A DNA stretch of 64,000 nucleotides from Shimia_B sp039815465 (GTDB lineage Bacteria > Pseudomonadota > Alphaproteobacteria > Rhodobacterales > Rhodobacteraceae), in assembly GCA_039815465.1 (NCBI GenBank), contig JBCBZG010000006.1, positions 1 through 64,000 on the forward strand, given 5' to 3'. The first letter of the stretch is position 1. Every line of letters begins with the position of its first letter. The position numbers and the translations under genes are program-made. Below the pieces are notes generated by a model. That model was not told where the DNA came from. It worked only from the letters and a program-made list of their open reading frames with translations, and searched no databases. Below are positions 27,840-35,084 of the stretch, piece after piece.

Positions 27840-28423
27840 TGGAACGGCGGCCCGTGTATGAGGGGGCGCAGCTAGAACTGCGCCGCCGGGGCAAGCGGCC
27901 CCTCATTGCGGGCCGCTTTCCTTACAACAAGCTGGCAACCGTGGCCGACCGTGGCCGGGTCCGCAAAGAGCGGATCGCACCGGGTGCCTTCAACTGGACG
28001 CTGGACCAAGAGGACCGGGAAGTTTCGTTGTTGTTTGGCCACGACTTCGACAAGCCGTTGGCCAGCCGCAACAATGGTAGCCTGACCCTGCAAGCCGATG
28101 ACGAAGCCCTGACCTTTGAGGCGGCGATTGCCCCCGATCTAGAAGACGTGACGCACGTGCGTGACGCCATGTCCATGCTTGGGGCTGGGCTGGTGACGGG
28201 TATCAGCCCCGGCTTTCGCGTGCCCCCGGCTGAAGTAACGGGTCAGTCCGAGCGCTTGGACTCTGAGCCGGGCAATCCGGGCGTGTTCATTCGCACCATC
28301 CTTTCGCTGGTGCTGTATGAACTCAGCCTTGTCACGCGGCCTGCCTACAACGACGCGCAAGCCGAATTGCGCGGTCTGCAACACCCGCACCCGGTGCGGC
28401 CTGACAGGATCATATTGCCATGA
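27839..28423 (+). CDS. HK97-family prohead protease
   Basis: 194 aa starting at the TAATG overlap with the capsid stop. It would trim the capsid scaffold domain and itself during prohead maturation. Family landmarks: IAGRFPYNKLATV (about 23-35), RKERIAPGAFNW, SLLFGHDFDKPLA (about 69-81, with the catalytic His) and LYELSLVTRPAYNDA (about 166-180, with the catalytic Ser). In phage HK97 the protease precedes the capsid gene; here it follows. It overlaps the next gene by four bases (ATGA). Confidence 0.9.
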   Translation: MERRPVYEGAQLELRRRGKRPLIAGRFPYNKLATVADRGRVRKERIAPGAFNWTLDQEDREVSLLFGHDFDKPLASRNNGSLTLQADDEALTFEAAIAPDLEDVTHVRDAMSMLGAGLVTGISPGFRVPPAEVTGQSERLDSEPGNPGVFIRTILSLVLYELSLVTRPAYNDAQAELRGLQHPHPVRPDRIILP

Positions 28424-28974
28424 GCATCACCGAATTTTCTCAAACGCGGGGCGACATGCCCACGACGCCAGACGCCACCAGCGTGGCACTCGAAGCGGGC
28501 ACCACAAACGAGCGGGCGGCGTCCATGATTGCCGCCTCTTGGTCCCTTGCTGAGACCTACACAGGCCGCCTGTATTGGCCTGTGAGCGCCGCGACGGCGG
28601 CGGGGGCACTGGACGCAGGGGGCAGCGCTTGCTGGCCAAGATACCCCTTCCCAGAGGCTCTGACGGTAGAGCAATGGGACGGCACGGCATGGGCTGCTTA
28701 TGCCGCTGAATACGTGCCCGACACAGGCGAGGTCCTGAGCCTGCCCGCTGGCCGCTATCGCTTCACATCGGGCGCGGTCACACCTGAGCAACCCCAGCCC
28801 CATGTGGTTGAAGCGGTGCGGGCCTTGGCGCTGTATCAGCTTGTGCACAGCCCGGCCCGGCGCGAGTTCCGCAACATCACAGCGGGCGATAGCACGCTGA
28901 CCCGTGAAGCCTTAGCGGGCCTCTTTCGGGCCAGCGGCGCGGGTATTCTCTTGGCTGGGGAGGTGCGGTTTTGA
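28420..28974 (+). CDS. Head-tail connector/adaptor-like protein
   Basis: 184 aa between protease and portal genes, with 4-base overlaps on both sides. The sequence has gp6-like connector character: an N-terminal helix after ATSVALEAGTTNERAASMI, a hydrophobic strand, and a helical HVVEAVRALALYQLVHSPA segment (about 127-145). Connectors of this type dock on the portal after packaging and accept a tail, which would be the point where a helper phage tail joins. The family assignment rests on weak similarity plus position. Confidence 0.6.
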   Translation: MSITEFSQTRGDMPTTPDATSVALEAGTTNERAASMIAASWSLAETYTGRLYWPVSAATAAGALDAGGSACWPRYPFPEALTVEQWDGTAWAAYAAEYVPDTGEVLSLPAGRYRFTSGAVTPEQPQPHVVEAVRALALYQLVHSPARREFRNITAGDSTLTREALAGLFRASGAGILLAGEVRF

Positions 28975-29990
28975 TCTGGCCATTCAAACGCAAGGCCCCT
29001 GAGATACGGGCCGCGTTCCCTGCCGTCACCGGGGAATACATCGCGGGGCGTCAGAAGGCCCTGCAATCCAGCGCGGGCGTCAACCTGTCGGCTAGCGTTG
29101 CGACCTGTGGCCAGACGTGGGGCCGCGCTTTTGCCATGCTGACACCCGCACCGGGTGCAGAGACACTGACCCCAGATGTGTTGGCCGCCATTGGCTTTGA
29201 TCTTTGCATGCAAGGCGAAAGCTGTTGGCACATCCGGGTAGAGCGCGGCGATTTGCGCCTGCACCGGGTGGCCTATTGGGATGAACTGGGTAACGGTAAG
29301 TTTCACCTGCACATCGCCCGGCCTGCGTCCACAGAAACGGTGCGGGCGATTGAAGGTGAAGTGCTGCGCCTGACCGTGAACGCGCCCGCCGATCAACCTT
29401 GGCGGGGCCGGTCGCCCTTTGCTCTCATGGGGGCAAGCCCGCGTCTCATGGCTGAAATTGAGGGGGCAATCTCTGGCGCAATGGAATGGACGGCGCGGGG
29501 CCTCTTGCCGTTCCCCGATAGCGTGCCAGAGGAACAACAGACGGCGGCCCTGCGCGGCCTCAAGGGCGGGGGCATGCTAGCTGCGATCAAGAGCCGGGCC
29601 GACTTTGCAGCCAACACAGGCCAGACCCGTGCAAACGAGTTTCGTCGGGTGGACCTGACACCCGATCTGCAAAAGGCTGACCTGCACCCGGCCACCGACG
29701 GCCTGCACCATCGCCTGCTAACTGCCTGTGGCATTCCCCCGGCATTGGTCACAGCGCAGGGCAACGCGGGCGCTATGCGTGAGGCCTACAGGCTGTTTGT
29801 GTTGCAGACGGTGGAACCTTTGGCCCGCACGCTCTTGCCTGAGTTTTCCAAGGTGGGTGTCACCGAGCTGGATAGCAGCGCCATGCTATCGGCGGATGTG
29901 GCAGGCCGCGCCCGCGCGGTGGGCATTCTCACCAAAGCCGGGGTGCCTCTGGAAAAGGCCATGGAATTGGCGGGGTGGGCCGATGGCTGA
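28971..29990 (+). CDS. Phage portal protein (HK97-like)
   Basis: 339 aa from TTG 28971 (TTGA overlap with the connector stop). It would form the dodecameric portal through which DNA enters the capsid. Landmarks: MIWPFKRK at the start, CMQGESCWHIRVERGDL (about 82-98), PWRGRSPFALMGASP (about 142-156), GGGMLAAIKS, and the classic RLLTACGIPPALV followed by AMREAYRLFVLQTVEPL near residues 243-284. It is somewhat short compared with the usual 380-430 aa, mainly at the N-terminus. It lies after the capsid and protease genes, not before them as in HK97. Confidence 0.88.
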   Translation: MIWPFKRKAPEIRAAFPAVTGEYIAGRQKALQSSAGVNLSASVATCGQTWGRAFAMLTPAPGAETLTPDVLAAIGFDLCMQGESCWHIRVERGDLRLHRVAYWDELGNGKFHLHIARPASTETVRAIEGEVLRLTVNAPADQPWRGRSPFALMGASPRLMAEIEGAISGAMEWTARGLLPFPDSVPEEQQTAALRGLKGGGMLAAIKSRADFAANTGQTRANEFRRVDLTPDLQKADLHPATDGLHHRLLTACGIPPALVTAQGNAGAMREAYRLFVLQTVEPLARTLLPEFSKVGVTELDSSAMLSADVAGRARAVGILTKAGVPLEKAMELAGWADG

Positions 29991-30363
29991 CATTCCCCGC
30001 GCATTCCGTAGGGCGGCGCAGCACTCGCCGCTTTATACCCGGTTTCATGTCTACGCGACGGTGTATGACGAGGATACGGGCCGCCCGGTTGCGGGCACTT
30101 TTGACTGGGTAGACACCTGCCATGGGTTTATTCAGTGGCGCGACTTGGACAAAACCGAGGGGCGCAACGACATTGCAGAGGGCGACGGGCGGGCATCCCT
30201 CATAACGCATTGGCCCTTTACACCTGAGTTGATCCAAGACGTTGACGGCACGTTTTATTCGGTGCGTAGCAAGCTGGGAATGGATGCAGCAGGCGTGGCC
30301 ACCAAACTGCATGTGCGGTTCTGGCGCGATGATCCGCCCACCATTCGTATAGAGGCCCCATGA
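29983..30363 (+). CDS. Small protein of head operon, unknown
   Basis: 126 aa beginning at ATG 29983 inside the portal gene (8-base overlap) and ending in an ATGA overlap with the next gene, so it is part of the head operon. Beta-rich, with YTRFHVYATVYDEDTGRPV and FDWVDTCHGFIQWRDLDK near the N-terminus and KLHVRFWRDDPPTIRIE at the end. It could be a head-tail adaptor, a stopper or a decoration protein; no family was recognised. Confidence 0.55.
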   Translation: MADIPRAFRRAAQHSPLYTRFHVYATVYDEDTGRPVAGTFDWVDTCHGFIQWRDLDKTEGRNDIAEGDGRASLITHWPFTPELIQDVDGTFYSVRSKLGMDAAGVATKLHVRFWRDDPPTIRIEAP

Positions 30364-30749
30364 CCGAACCCGGCCCGCGCGATGTGTTGCTTGATCTTGC
30401 CGCGCTCTACGGTGTGCGCGACGAGGTGGCCGCGCTTGTGCGGGACCGGGCAGAGCCAAAGCTATACCCTGACATGCCCCGGCTTTTGCGGGCAGCGAAA
30501 CGTATCTCTGGCCTGACCATTCCAGAACTGAGTGAGCGCGGCGGCTATTCGCGATCACTGGTAAAGGACCGCCTGAACATCTCGCCAAAGAACGTGGGCG
30601 TGCGCACCTTGGCCGATTTGTCCACGGCATTTAGCATCCCGCTTGGCCTGCTATTTGCGCAAGCCTTAAAGGACACGCATTTGAGCACCCCCGCACCGGG
30701 TTCGGAAAGCCTTAAAATATCTCTTATTCGCAATAGGTTGAAGGTCTAG
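30360..30749 (+). CDS. XRE-like helix-turn-helix protein
   Basis: 129 aa, last gene of the coupled head operon (ATGA overlap). Residues about 40-100 form a Cro/C1-type helix-turn-helix: MPRLLRAAKRISGLTIPELS, then GGYSRSLVKDRL as recognition region and VRTLADLSTAFSIPLGLLFA as following helices. The remainder is not recognised. It may repress or activate the operon, or respond to a helper phage. Its location at the end of a structural operon is unusual for a repressor. Confidence 0.65.
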   Translation: MTEPGPRDVLLDLAALYGVRDEVAALVRDRAEPKLYPDMPRLLRAAKRISGLTIPELSERGGYSRSLVKDRLNISPKNVGVRTLADLSTAFSIPLGLLFAQALKDTHLSTPAPGSESLKISLIRNRLKV

Positions 30750-30848
30750 ATTAATGTTCCTTTTTAGCTGCGCGGAGTAAACACCAGCGGGGTATTCTGT
30801 AGGGGTGCATTACTCTGTAAGGTTGTTTTCCCAAATGAGGAGATGACC

Positions 30849-31256
30849 ATGACCGGCACCCAAATCAACGTGCGCAAAAGAAAGCGGCGGCCCGCCCCCA
30901 CAGATGAATTGGCACTGGAAACCGCATGGCGATTGAATGCTCTGGTCTATTGGCTGAGCGGTGCAGAGTTCAAGCTGGTGCACCATATCCTGAGCGCCAC
31001 CCTGCTAAACGGACGCTGGCGTGTAAGCCTGTCCTATAACGAAATCCGCAATGGGGTGGATGACAAGCGCGGGCGCATTGGTGGCGTCAACATGTGCGCC
31101 AGTAGTATCATCACTTCGATGCGCAGCTTAATTGAGCGCGGGCTGGTGACAAAGCACCAGTCCAATGGGCGTGTGCCCAATGCCTATGCGATCAACATTG
31201 ATGGCCTGCACGCGCTGGTGAGGGAACGGGTGCCTGAGGCGCTGCAGCCGAAATAG
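30849..31256 (+). CDS. Winged-helix DNA-binding protein, possibly replication-related
   Basis: 135 aa from ATG 30849; GAGGAG lies 6 nt before it, whereas the ATG at 30843 abuts the same site, so the second ATG is preferred. A basic N-terminus (RKRKRRP) is followed by a winged-helix domain: FKLVHHILSATLLNGRW, LSYNEIRNGV, then SSIITSMRSLIERGLVTKHQ and a wing ending in NAYAIN. The layout is similar to phage replication-initiator or RepO-like N-terminal domains. It has its own 99-bp upstream spacer and is followed by a hairpin, so it is probably a separate unit. Replication of the excised element is a possible role. Confidence 0.6.
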   Translation: MTGTQINVRKRKRRPAPTDELALETAWRLNALVYWLSGAEFKLVHHILSATLLNGRWRVSLSYNEIRNGVDDKRGRIGGVNMCASSIITSMRSLIERGLVTKHQSNGRVPNAYAINIDGLHALVRERVPEALQPK

Positions 31257-31293
31257 AAAAGGCCCTGCCAACGGGACGCGCGGCAGAGCCTTT
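31257..31293 (+). terminator. Putative terminator hairpin
   Basis: Directly after the winged-helix gene, AAAGGC-C-CTGCC pairs with GGCAG-A-GCCTTT across a 12-nt loop, with an A-rich upstream and short T-run downstream. An imperfect intrinsic terminator is likely. Confidence 0.5.
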
Positions 31294-31370
31294 AGGACCA
31301 TAAGCGCAGCACTGTCGATGAAACGCCCTATCCCGATGACCGTGGCCCAAATCAACGAAAGGCCAAAGCC

Positions 31371-32165
31371 ATGACAAGCTACTTACCAAACGCAGCACGC
31401 AACAGTGCAGAAATTCATACCCTAATCCCGGATGACAACGGCCAACATCGCCGCATGTGCCGGTTCTATGACGAGGTAGCAAATCGCACCGCTTCCGAAT
31501 GGCCGGGACCAAAGCGAAAGCGAACCACGCTGGTGAATGCACGGTTTCCGACCAAAGGTGAGCATCAGCCAAGAGTGAACCCTTACAAGTTTGCATGGCC
31601 TGACGAGGCATTTAGAGAAGTGTACCTAAGGTGGCTAATGATGAAAGGGCCAAACTGTCAGTATAGGGCTAGGGACGCTTTGCGTTTTTTGTTGTTTAGG
31701 TTTGGGGCGGCTGAAACTGCCAAAGTCTCCGGTGTGCCTGAATTGAGAGGCTACAGATGGCGCTACATATCAAACCCTGAAATGGACAAATACCTTGGGC
31801 AATGTGAAAGGGACCGTCGCGCTAGCTTAGCCTATCTCATTGACCATGGCCTTATCGAAAAGGTGTTTGTGCAGGGGAGGACACGGTTTCCATACTATCG
31901 CCCATCCGATGACCTCTTTCGCATTTGTTTGAAAGTGACGCAGCTAGCAGACAAAGACTATCTGCGTGCGGATGGAAATGGCCAATGCTTCCCAGAAGAG
32001 ACTGCAGCGTTCAAAGGCGCACTCAATCAGATTTTTGAAGACAAGGCACCTGAGTTGACAGCGATGTGCTCCGACTTTGTGGCCAGTGAAGATGCGGACC
32101 GCGCAGCGGTGTTCTGCCAGCAGTTTCAGGTTTGGATAGATCAGTATTGGCCGGAATGGGACTAG
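31371..32165 (+). CDS. 264-aa accessory protein of unknown function
   Basis: Last gene of the element and visibly AT-richer than the head genes. The protein is basic and aromatic-rich (GYRWRYISNPEMDKYLGQCE near residue 124, then RRASLAYLIDHGLIEKVFVQ and TRFPYYRPSDDLFRI). No enzyme motif, signal peptide or membrane helix is evident. Part of it (residues about 85-180) could be a winged-helix fold. Genes at the end of satellites often carry phage-interference or host-defence functions, which is a reason to test it, not evidence of function. It is followed within 2 bp by a strong palindrome. Confidence 0.55.
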   Translation: MTSYLPNAARNSAEIHTLIPDDNGQHRRMCRFYDEVANRTASEWPGPKRKRTTLVNARFPTKGEHQPRVNPYKFAWPDEAFREVYLRWLMMKGPNCQYRARDALRFLLFRFGAAETAKVSGVPELRGYRWRYISNPEMDKYLGQCERDRRASLAYLIDHGLIEKVFVQGRTRFPYYRPSDDLFRICLKVTQLADKDYLRADGNGQCFPEETAAFKGALNQIFEDKAPELTAMCSDFVASEDADRAAVFCQQFQVWIDQYWPEWD

Positions 32166-32166
32166 G

Positions 32167-32189
32167 CTGCGGAGTGCAGCACTCCGCAG
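32167..32189. repeat. 11-bp inverted repeat (candidate ori, pac or terminator)
   Basis: CTGCGGAGTGC, one A, then GCACTCCGCAG. It sits 2 bp after the stop of the last element gene, and a shorter relative with the same CGGAG/CTCCG core occurs 30 bp downstream at 32219-32232. No T-tract follows, so a simple intrinsic terminator is less likely than a protein-binding or packaging site. Confidence 0.5.
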
Positions 32190-32581
32190 TGGGTGCGGCC
32201 TAGGCTCCAAGGGTGCGGGCGGAGAACTCCGCAGGGGCGGGTGTAGAGCGCACAGTCAAATAAGAAGATAAATCAGAATTGAATATCAGGATGACATTCG
32301 CGCCGCAGGCGCGTGGAAGCAGACGGATCGTGGGTCTACAACACAGCGGCGCAGCCGCGTTGCCCTACCTGCCAAGGGCGTTGCCCATGTGTGCCTATTC
32401 AGCCACGCAGAGCGCGGCTGAGGGCCTTGGTCGCACTGACCCTATGCCTTCATACCCCTAACAAAGTCGGCCCTCTACGGGCCGTTTCCTGATAGGGTCT
32501 GCAAATCAAGGGGTGATTTGCACCAACGCAGGCGCGGCGCTGTCTCGCACAGTGTTGCAAATTGGGAACCGAACCCGCTTG

Positions 32582-32596
32582 CCATTTGTGGGGAAA
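32582..32596. repeat. End-repeat CCATTTGTGGGGAAA (right copy)
   Basis: Second copy of the 15-mer found at 21944-21958, in the same orientation, 66 bp before attR. The presence of the same sequence near both ends supports a role in recombination complex assembly. Confidence 0.5.
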
Positions 32597-32662
32597 GATG
32601 TGGGTAAGGCTTAGTGCCAATCGCCCTTAAGTAATTGATAAATATAAGGAATTAGGGATGAA

Positions 32663-32688
32663 TTGGCTCCGGCGGTAGGGATCGAACC
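32663..32688. repeat. attR, 26-bp repeat overlapping tRNA-Asn 3' end
   Basis: Identical to 21814-21839 and overlapping the T-arm, acceptor stem and CCA of the intact tRNA-Asn gene. The repeat breaks off one base into the T-stem side (A at attL, T here). Insertion therefore restored the tRNA on the right side and left a 3' fragment on the left. Confidence 0.9.
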
Positions 32689-32738
32689 TACGACCAATTG
32701 ATTAACAGTCAACTGCTCTACCGCTGAGCTACGCCGGA
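32664..32738 (-). tRNA. tRNA-Asn (anticodon GTT)
   Basis: A full cloverleaf on the minus strand, 75 nt including an encoded CCA. The acceptor stem is TCCGGCG pairing with CGCCGGA, the D arm is GCTC/GAGC, the anticodon stem is GTTGA/TCAAT with loop CTGTTAA (anticodon GTT), and the T arm is GTAGG TTCGATC CCTAC. It is the integration target of the adjoining element and remains intact. Confidence 0.97.
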
Positions 32739-32803
32739 ACACCGAGGCGCGTATAGCAATGGGGTTCGGGGGCGTCTAGGGCGATTTTGGGGGAAATTTC
32801 GGG

Positions 32804-33676
32804 TTATGTGAGCGCGAACGTGGCGCCTTGCGTCAGCGGACCTTTGGGCGTGACGCAGCCGCGGCGTGTGAGGTCGATGAGGTGGGCCAGCACATTGCGG
32901 GAGGCCGCGGGCCAGAGCGTTCGCGAGACATCTTGATAGATGAGTTCGGTCAGGGTCGCCACCGTGGCGGGGCGACCCGCGAGGGCCGCGCAGATCTGCG
33001 CCTCACGGGCGCGGCGGTGGGTGACGAGTTCAGCGATGCGGGCGCCCGGCGCGGTGATTTCGGCACCGTGGCCGGGGTAGAACACGCGCGCGGGGATTTG
33101 CTCTAGCGCGGCGCAGGACGCCATGAAATCCGTGAGATCCCCATCCGGTGGGGAGATCAGCGTCGTTGACCATCCCATGACGTGGTCGCCGGAAAACAGC
33201 ATATCTCGCCAGGAAAAGCACAGATGTCCGCCAAAATGGCCCGGCGTGTGATGCGCGATCAGCGGCGCTCCCTCATGCGCAATCTCCGATCCACCGGCGA
33301 GCGTGGCGTCTGGGCGGAATGTCATATCGGCACCTTCCCCTCCCCCGATGTCGCCGGAGCGCGCGAGCTCCTGCATGATCTCGGACCGCCCGGCGGTGCC
33401 ATGGCCAAAGGCCAAAACCGGCGCATCCACAGCCGCAGAGAGCCGCGGTGCAAGCTCGGAATGATCGCGGTGCCAGTGGGTGAGCAGGATGTGATCGACG
33501 GGCCGCTCCCCCACGGTTTGCAAAATCGCACCAAGGTGACGGTCCATATTCGGGCCAGGATCAACGATCACAACGCGATCCTGCCCCAGGACATAGGTAT
33601 TTGTCCCCTGCCCGGTCAGCGGCGACGGGTTGGGCGCGGTCACGCGGATCAGATCGGGGCCCAGCGCGTCTGTCAT
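32804..33676 (-). CDS. MBL-fold metallo-hydrolase (LACTB2-like)
   Basis: 290 aa from ATG 33676, preceded by AAGGGAAG; an in-frame TTG 18 nt upstream is less likely. Zn-binding motifs of the metallo-beta-lactamase fold are complete: THWHRDH (about 71-77), HTPGHFGGHLCF (about 144-155) and SGDHVMGW (about 164-171), plus a C-terminal PGHG. The last 70 residues resemble the winged helix of LACTB2-type proteins. The substrate could be a thioester, glyoxalase-type compound or nucleic acid. It is divergent from the histidine kinase with 38 bp between starts, so the two may share a control region. Confidence 0.85.
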   Translation of the reverse strand: MTDALGPDLIRVTAPNPSPLTGQGTNTYVLGQDRVVIVDPGPNMDRHLGAILQTVGERPVDHILLTHWHRDHSELAPRLSAAVDAPVLAFGHGTAGRSEIMQELARSGDIGGGEGADMTFRPDATLAGGSEIAHEGAPLIAHHTPGHFGGHLCFSWRDMLFSGDHVMGWSTTLISPPDGDLTDFMASCAALEQIPARVFYPGHGAEITAPGARIAELVTHRRAREAQICAALAGRPATVATLTELIYQDVSRTLWPAASRNVLAHLIDLTRRGCVTPKGPLTQGATFALT

Positions 33677-33714
33677 GGCTTTCTTCCCTTGCAAGAGGCC
33701 CGTAGGCTTGGCCC

Positions 33715-35013
33715 ATGTTCAGATGGCTCAAACGCTACTCCCCATTGGGGCTCTACGGCCGTGCCGCGCTCATTATCGCGCTGCCATCGGTGGCCTTGCA
33801 AGTCATCGTCTCTGTTGTGTTTGTTCAGCGGCATTTTGAGGATGTGACACGGCAAATGGTGGATGCCCATGCCCACGCGCTGTCTTACCTGTTCGCGCAA
33901 GTGGACGCTGTGGGGTTAGAGGATGCGCGGGCGGCTGTGGGCGAGCCGCTCGCGCTGGATATCCGCGTGGCGGAGGATGCGCCCGTTGGCACAGGGCGGG
34001 CATGGTTCGATATCGCGGGGCTAACGGTCGCCGCACGCCTGGCGGAGCTATACGATCTGCGCGGCATCGAACTAAGCGACCGGCGCATCGTGGACGCGTG
34101 GATCGCCCATGGTGGCACGCTCTATGAGGTTAGCTTTGACCGGCGGCGGGTGTCAGCGCGCAATCCGCACCAACTCCTTGTGTTAATGGTGGTGGTCGGC
34201 GGTTTCATGATCCTCGTCTCCTACATTTTTCTGCGCAACCAACTGCGCCCAATCCGGCGGCTGTCGCGTGCGGCTGAGGCGTTTGGGCGCGGCCGGGTGG
34301 AGCCCTACACGCCGCGCGGCGCAACGGAAGTGCGTGCCGCGGGCAGCGCGTTCTTGGACATGCGCGCGCGCATCGAACGCCAGATTGAACAGCGCACGCT
34401 GATGCTGAGTGGGGTAAGCCACGACCTACGGACGCCGCTCACCCGAATGCGGCTCGAACTGTCGTTGATGGACCCGTCCGAGGAGGTCGATGCCCTGCGC
34501 GCAGATGTGGAGGATATGGGCCGCATGATCGACGCGTTCCTCGATTTTGCCCGCGTGGGCGCAGCGGAGGAGGTGGAGACCGTGGATTTGGGCGCCATCA
34601 TCGAGGACGCTGTGACGGATGCGGAACGGGCGGGCCGCTCTGTCGAGCTGGCGGGCGATGTGCCCGCACTAGCGCTGCCGTTGCGCCCCATGAGCGTGCG
34701 GCGCGCCATCGACAATCTGATTTCGAACGCCGCCCGCTACGGGACCGTAGCGCGGGTGAGCGTCGCGCTCTTTGAACGCTCGGTGCGGATCCGCGTAGAA
34801 GACGACGGGCCGGGCATCCCCAGCGCTGACCGCGAGGCGGCACTTCGCCCATTCACGCGGCTCGACCAGTCGCGGAACCAAAACCACGGTGGCTCCGTGG
34901 GCTTAGGACTGGCGATTGCCGCCGACACCGCGCGGCGTCACGGTGGGACACTGCGACTGGGCGAGAGCGAAGATTTGGGCGGGCTCTGCGCAGATATCGT
35001 GATCGCGCTATAA
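33715..35013 (+). CDS. Membrane sensor histidine kinase (EnvZ-like)
   Basis: 432 aa. A transmembrane helix near residues 18-36 (LIIALPSVALQVIVSVVFVQ) and another near 147-165 (LLVLMVVVGGFMILVSYIF) flank a periplasmic sensor region. A HAMP domain follows (about 166-220), then the dimerisation/phosphoacceptor box SGVSHDLRTPLTRMRLELSL with the phosphorylated His near residue 230. The ATPase domain has an N-box (NLISNAARYG), G1 (DDGPGIP), an F-box (FTRLDQSR) and G2 (GSVGLGLAI). The order is typical of EnvZ/OmpR-family kinases. No response-regulator gene is adjacent: gatB follows on the same strand. The partner must be encoded elsewhere. Confidence 0.92.
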   Translation: MFRWLKRYSPLGLYGRAALIIALPSVALQVIVSVVFVQRHFEDVTRQMVDAHAHALSYLFAQVDAVGLEDARAAVGEPLALDIRVAEDAPVGTGRAWFDIAGLTVAARLAELYDLRGIELSDRRIVDAWIAHGGTLYEVSFDRRRVSARNPHQLLVLMVVVGGFMILVSYIFLRNQLRPIRRLSRAAEAFGRGRVEPYTPRGATEVRAAGSAFLDMRARIERQIEQRTLMLSGVSHDLRTPLTRMRLELSLMDPSEEVDALRADVEDMGRMIDAFLDFARVGAAEEVETVDLGAIIEDAVTDAERAGRSVELAGDVPALALPLRPMSVRRAIDNLISNAARYGTVARVSVALFERSVRIRVEDDGPGIPSADREAALRPFTRLDQSRNQNHGGSVGLGLAIAADTARRHGGTLRLGESEDLGGLCADIVIAL

Positions 35014-35084
35014 GGGCGTGCGCTTGGCGCTTGAGCCCCCTGCCCGGCTTGGCTAAAGCGTTCCGGTCAGAAGGAGGCCGTTCC

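Larger units (their letters stand above)
32166..32662. other. Non-coding right end of the element, palindrome-rich
   Basis: About 500 bp without a credible gene. It contains a near-perfect 23-nt palindrome at 32167-32189 (CTGCGGAGTGC and its complement around one base) and a related one at 32219-32232 (GCGGAG AA CTCCGC). A GGCCCTCTACGGGCC stem-loop lies around 32470, with a TGTCTCG motif at 32541 and the CCATTTGTGGGGAAA repeat at 32582. Such a region could hold an origin, a cos/packaging site and the right arm of the attachment site. Confidence 0.5.
21814..32688. mobile_element. Capsid-forming phage satellite (cf-PICI-like) integrated in tRNA-Asn
   Basis: A 10.9 kb element bounded by identical 26-bp copies of the tRNA-Asn 3' end. 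Contents in order: integrase, AlpA-like regulator, Panacea antitoxin with putative toxin, terminase large subunit, HNH nuclease, major capsid, prohead protease, connector, portal, two small proteins, a winged-helix protein and an accessory gene, then 500 bp of non-coding palindrome-rich DNA. No tail, baseplate, tape-measure, lysis or identifiable replication genes occur. The head genes overlap one another and are all open, so this is not an obviously decaying prophage. This layout matches what is known of capsid-forming PICIs, which make heads and take tails from helper phages. Alternatives: a reduced prophage, or a tail-less remnant. The gene-transfer-agent cluster is excluded by the integrase and att sites. 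Confidence 0.8.

Noticed and set aside
24665..30363. Gene transfer agent (GTA) head cluster
   Set aside because: Roseobacter GTA clusters include tail and baseplate genes and lack integrase and att repeats; this operon has neither tail genes nor GTA order.
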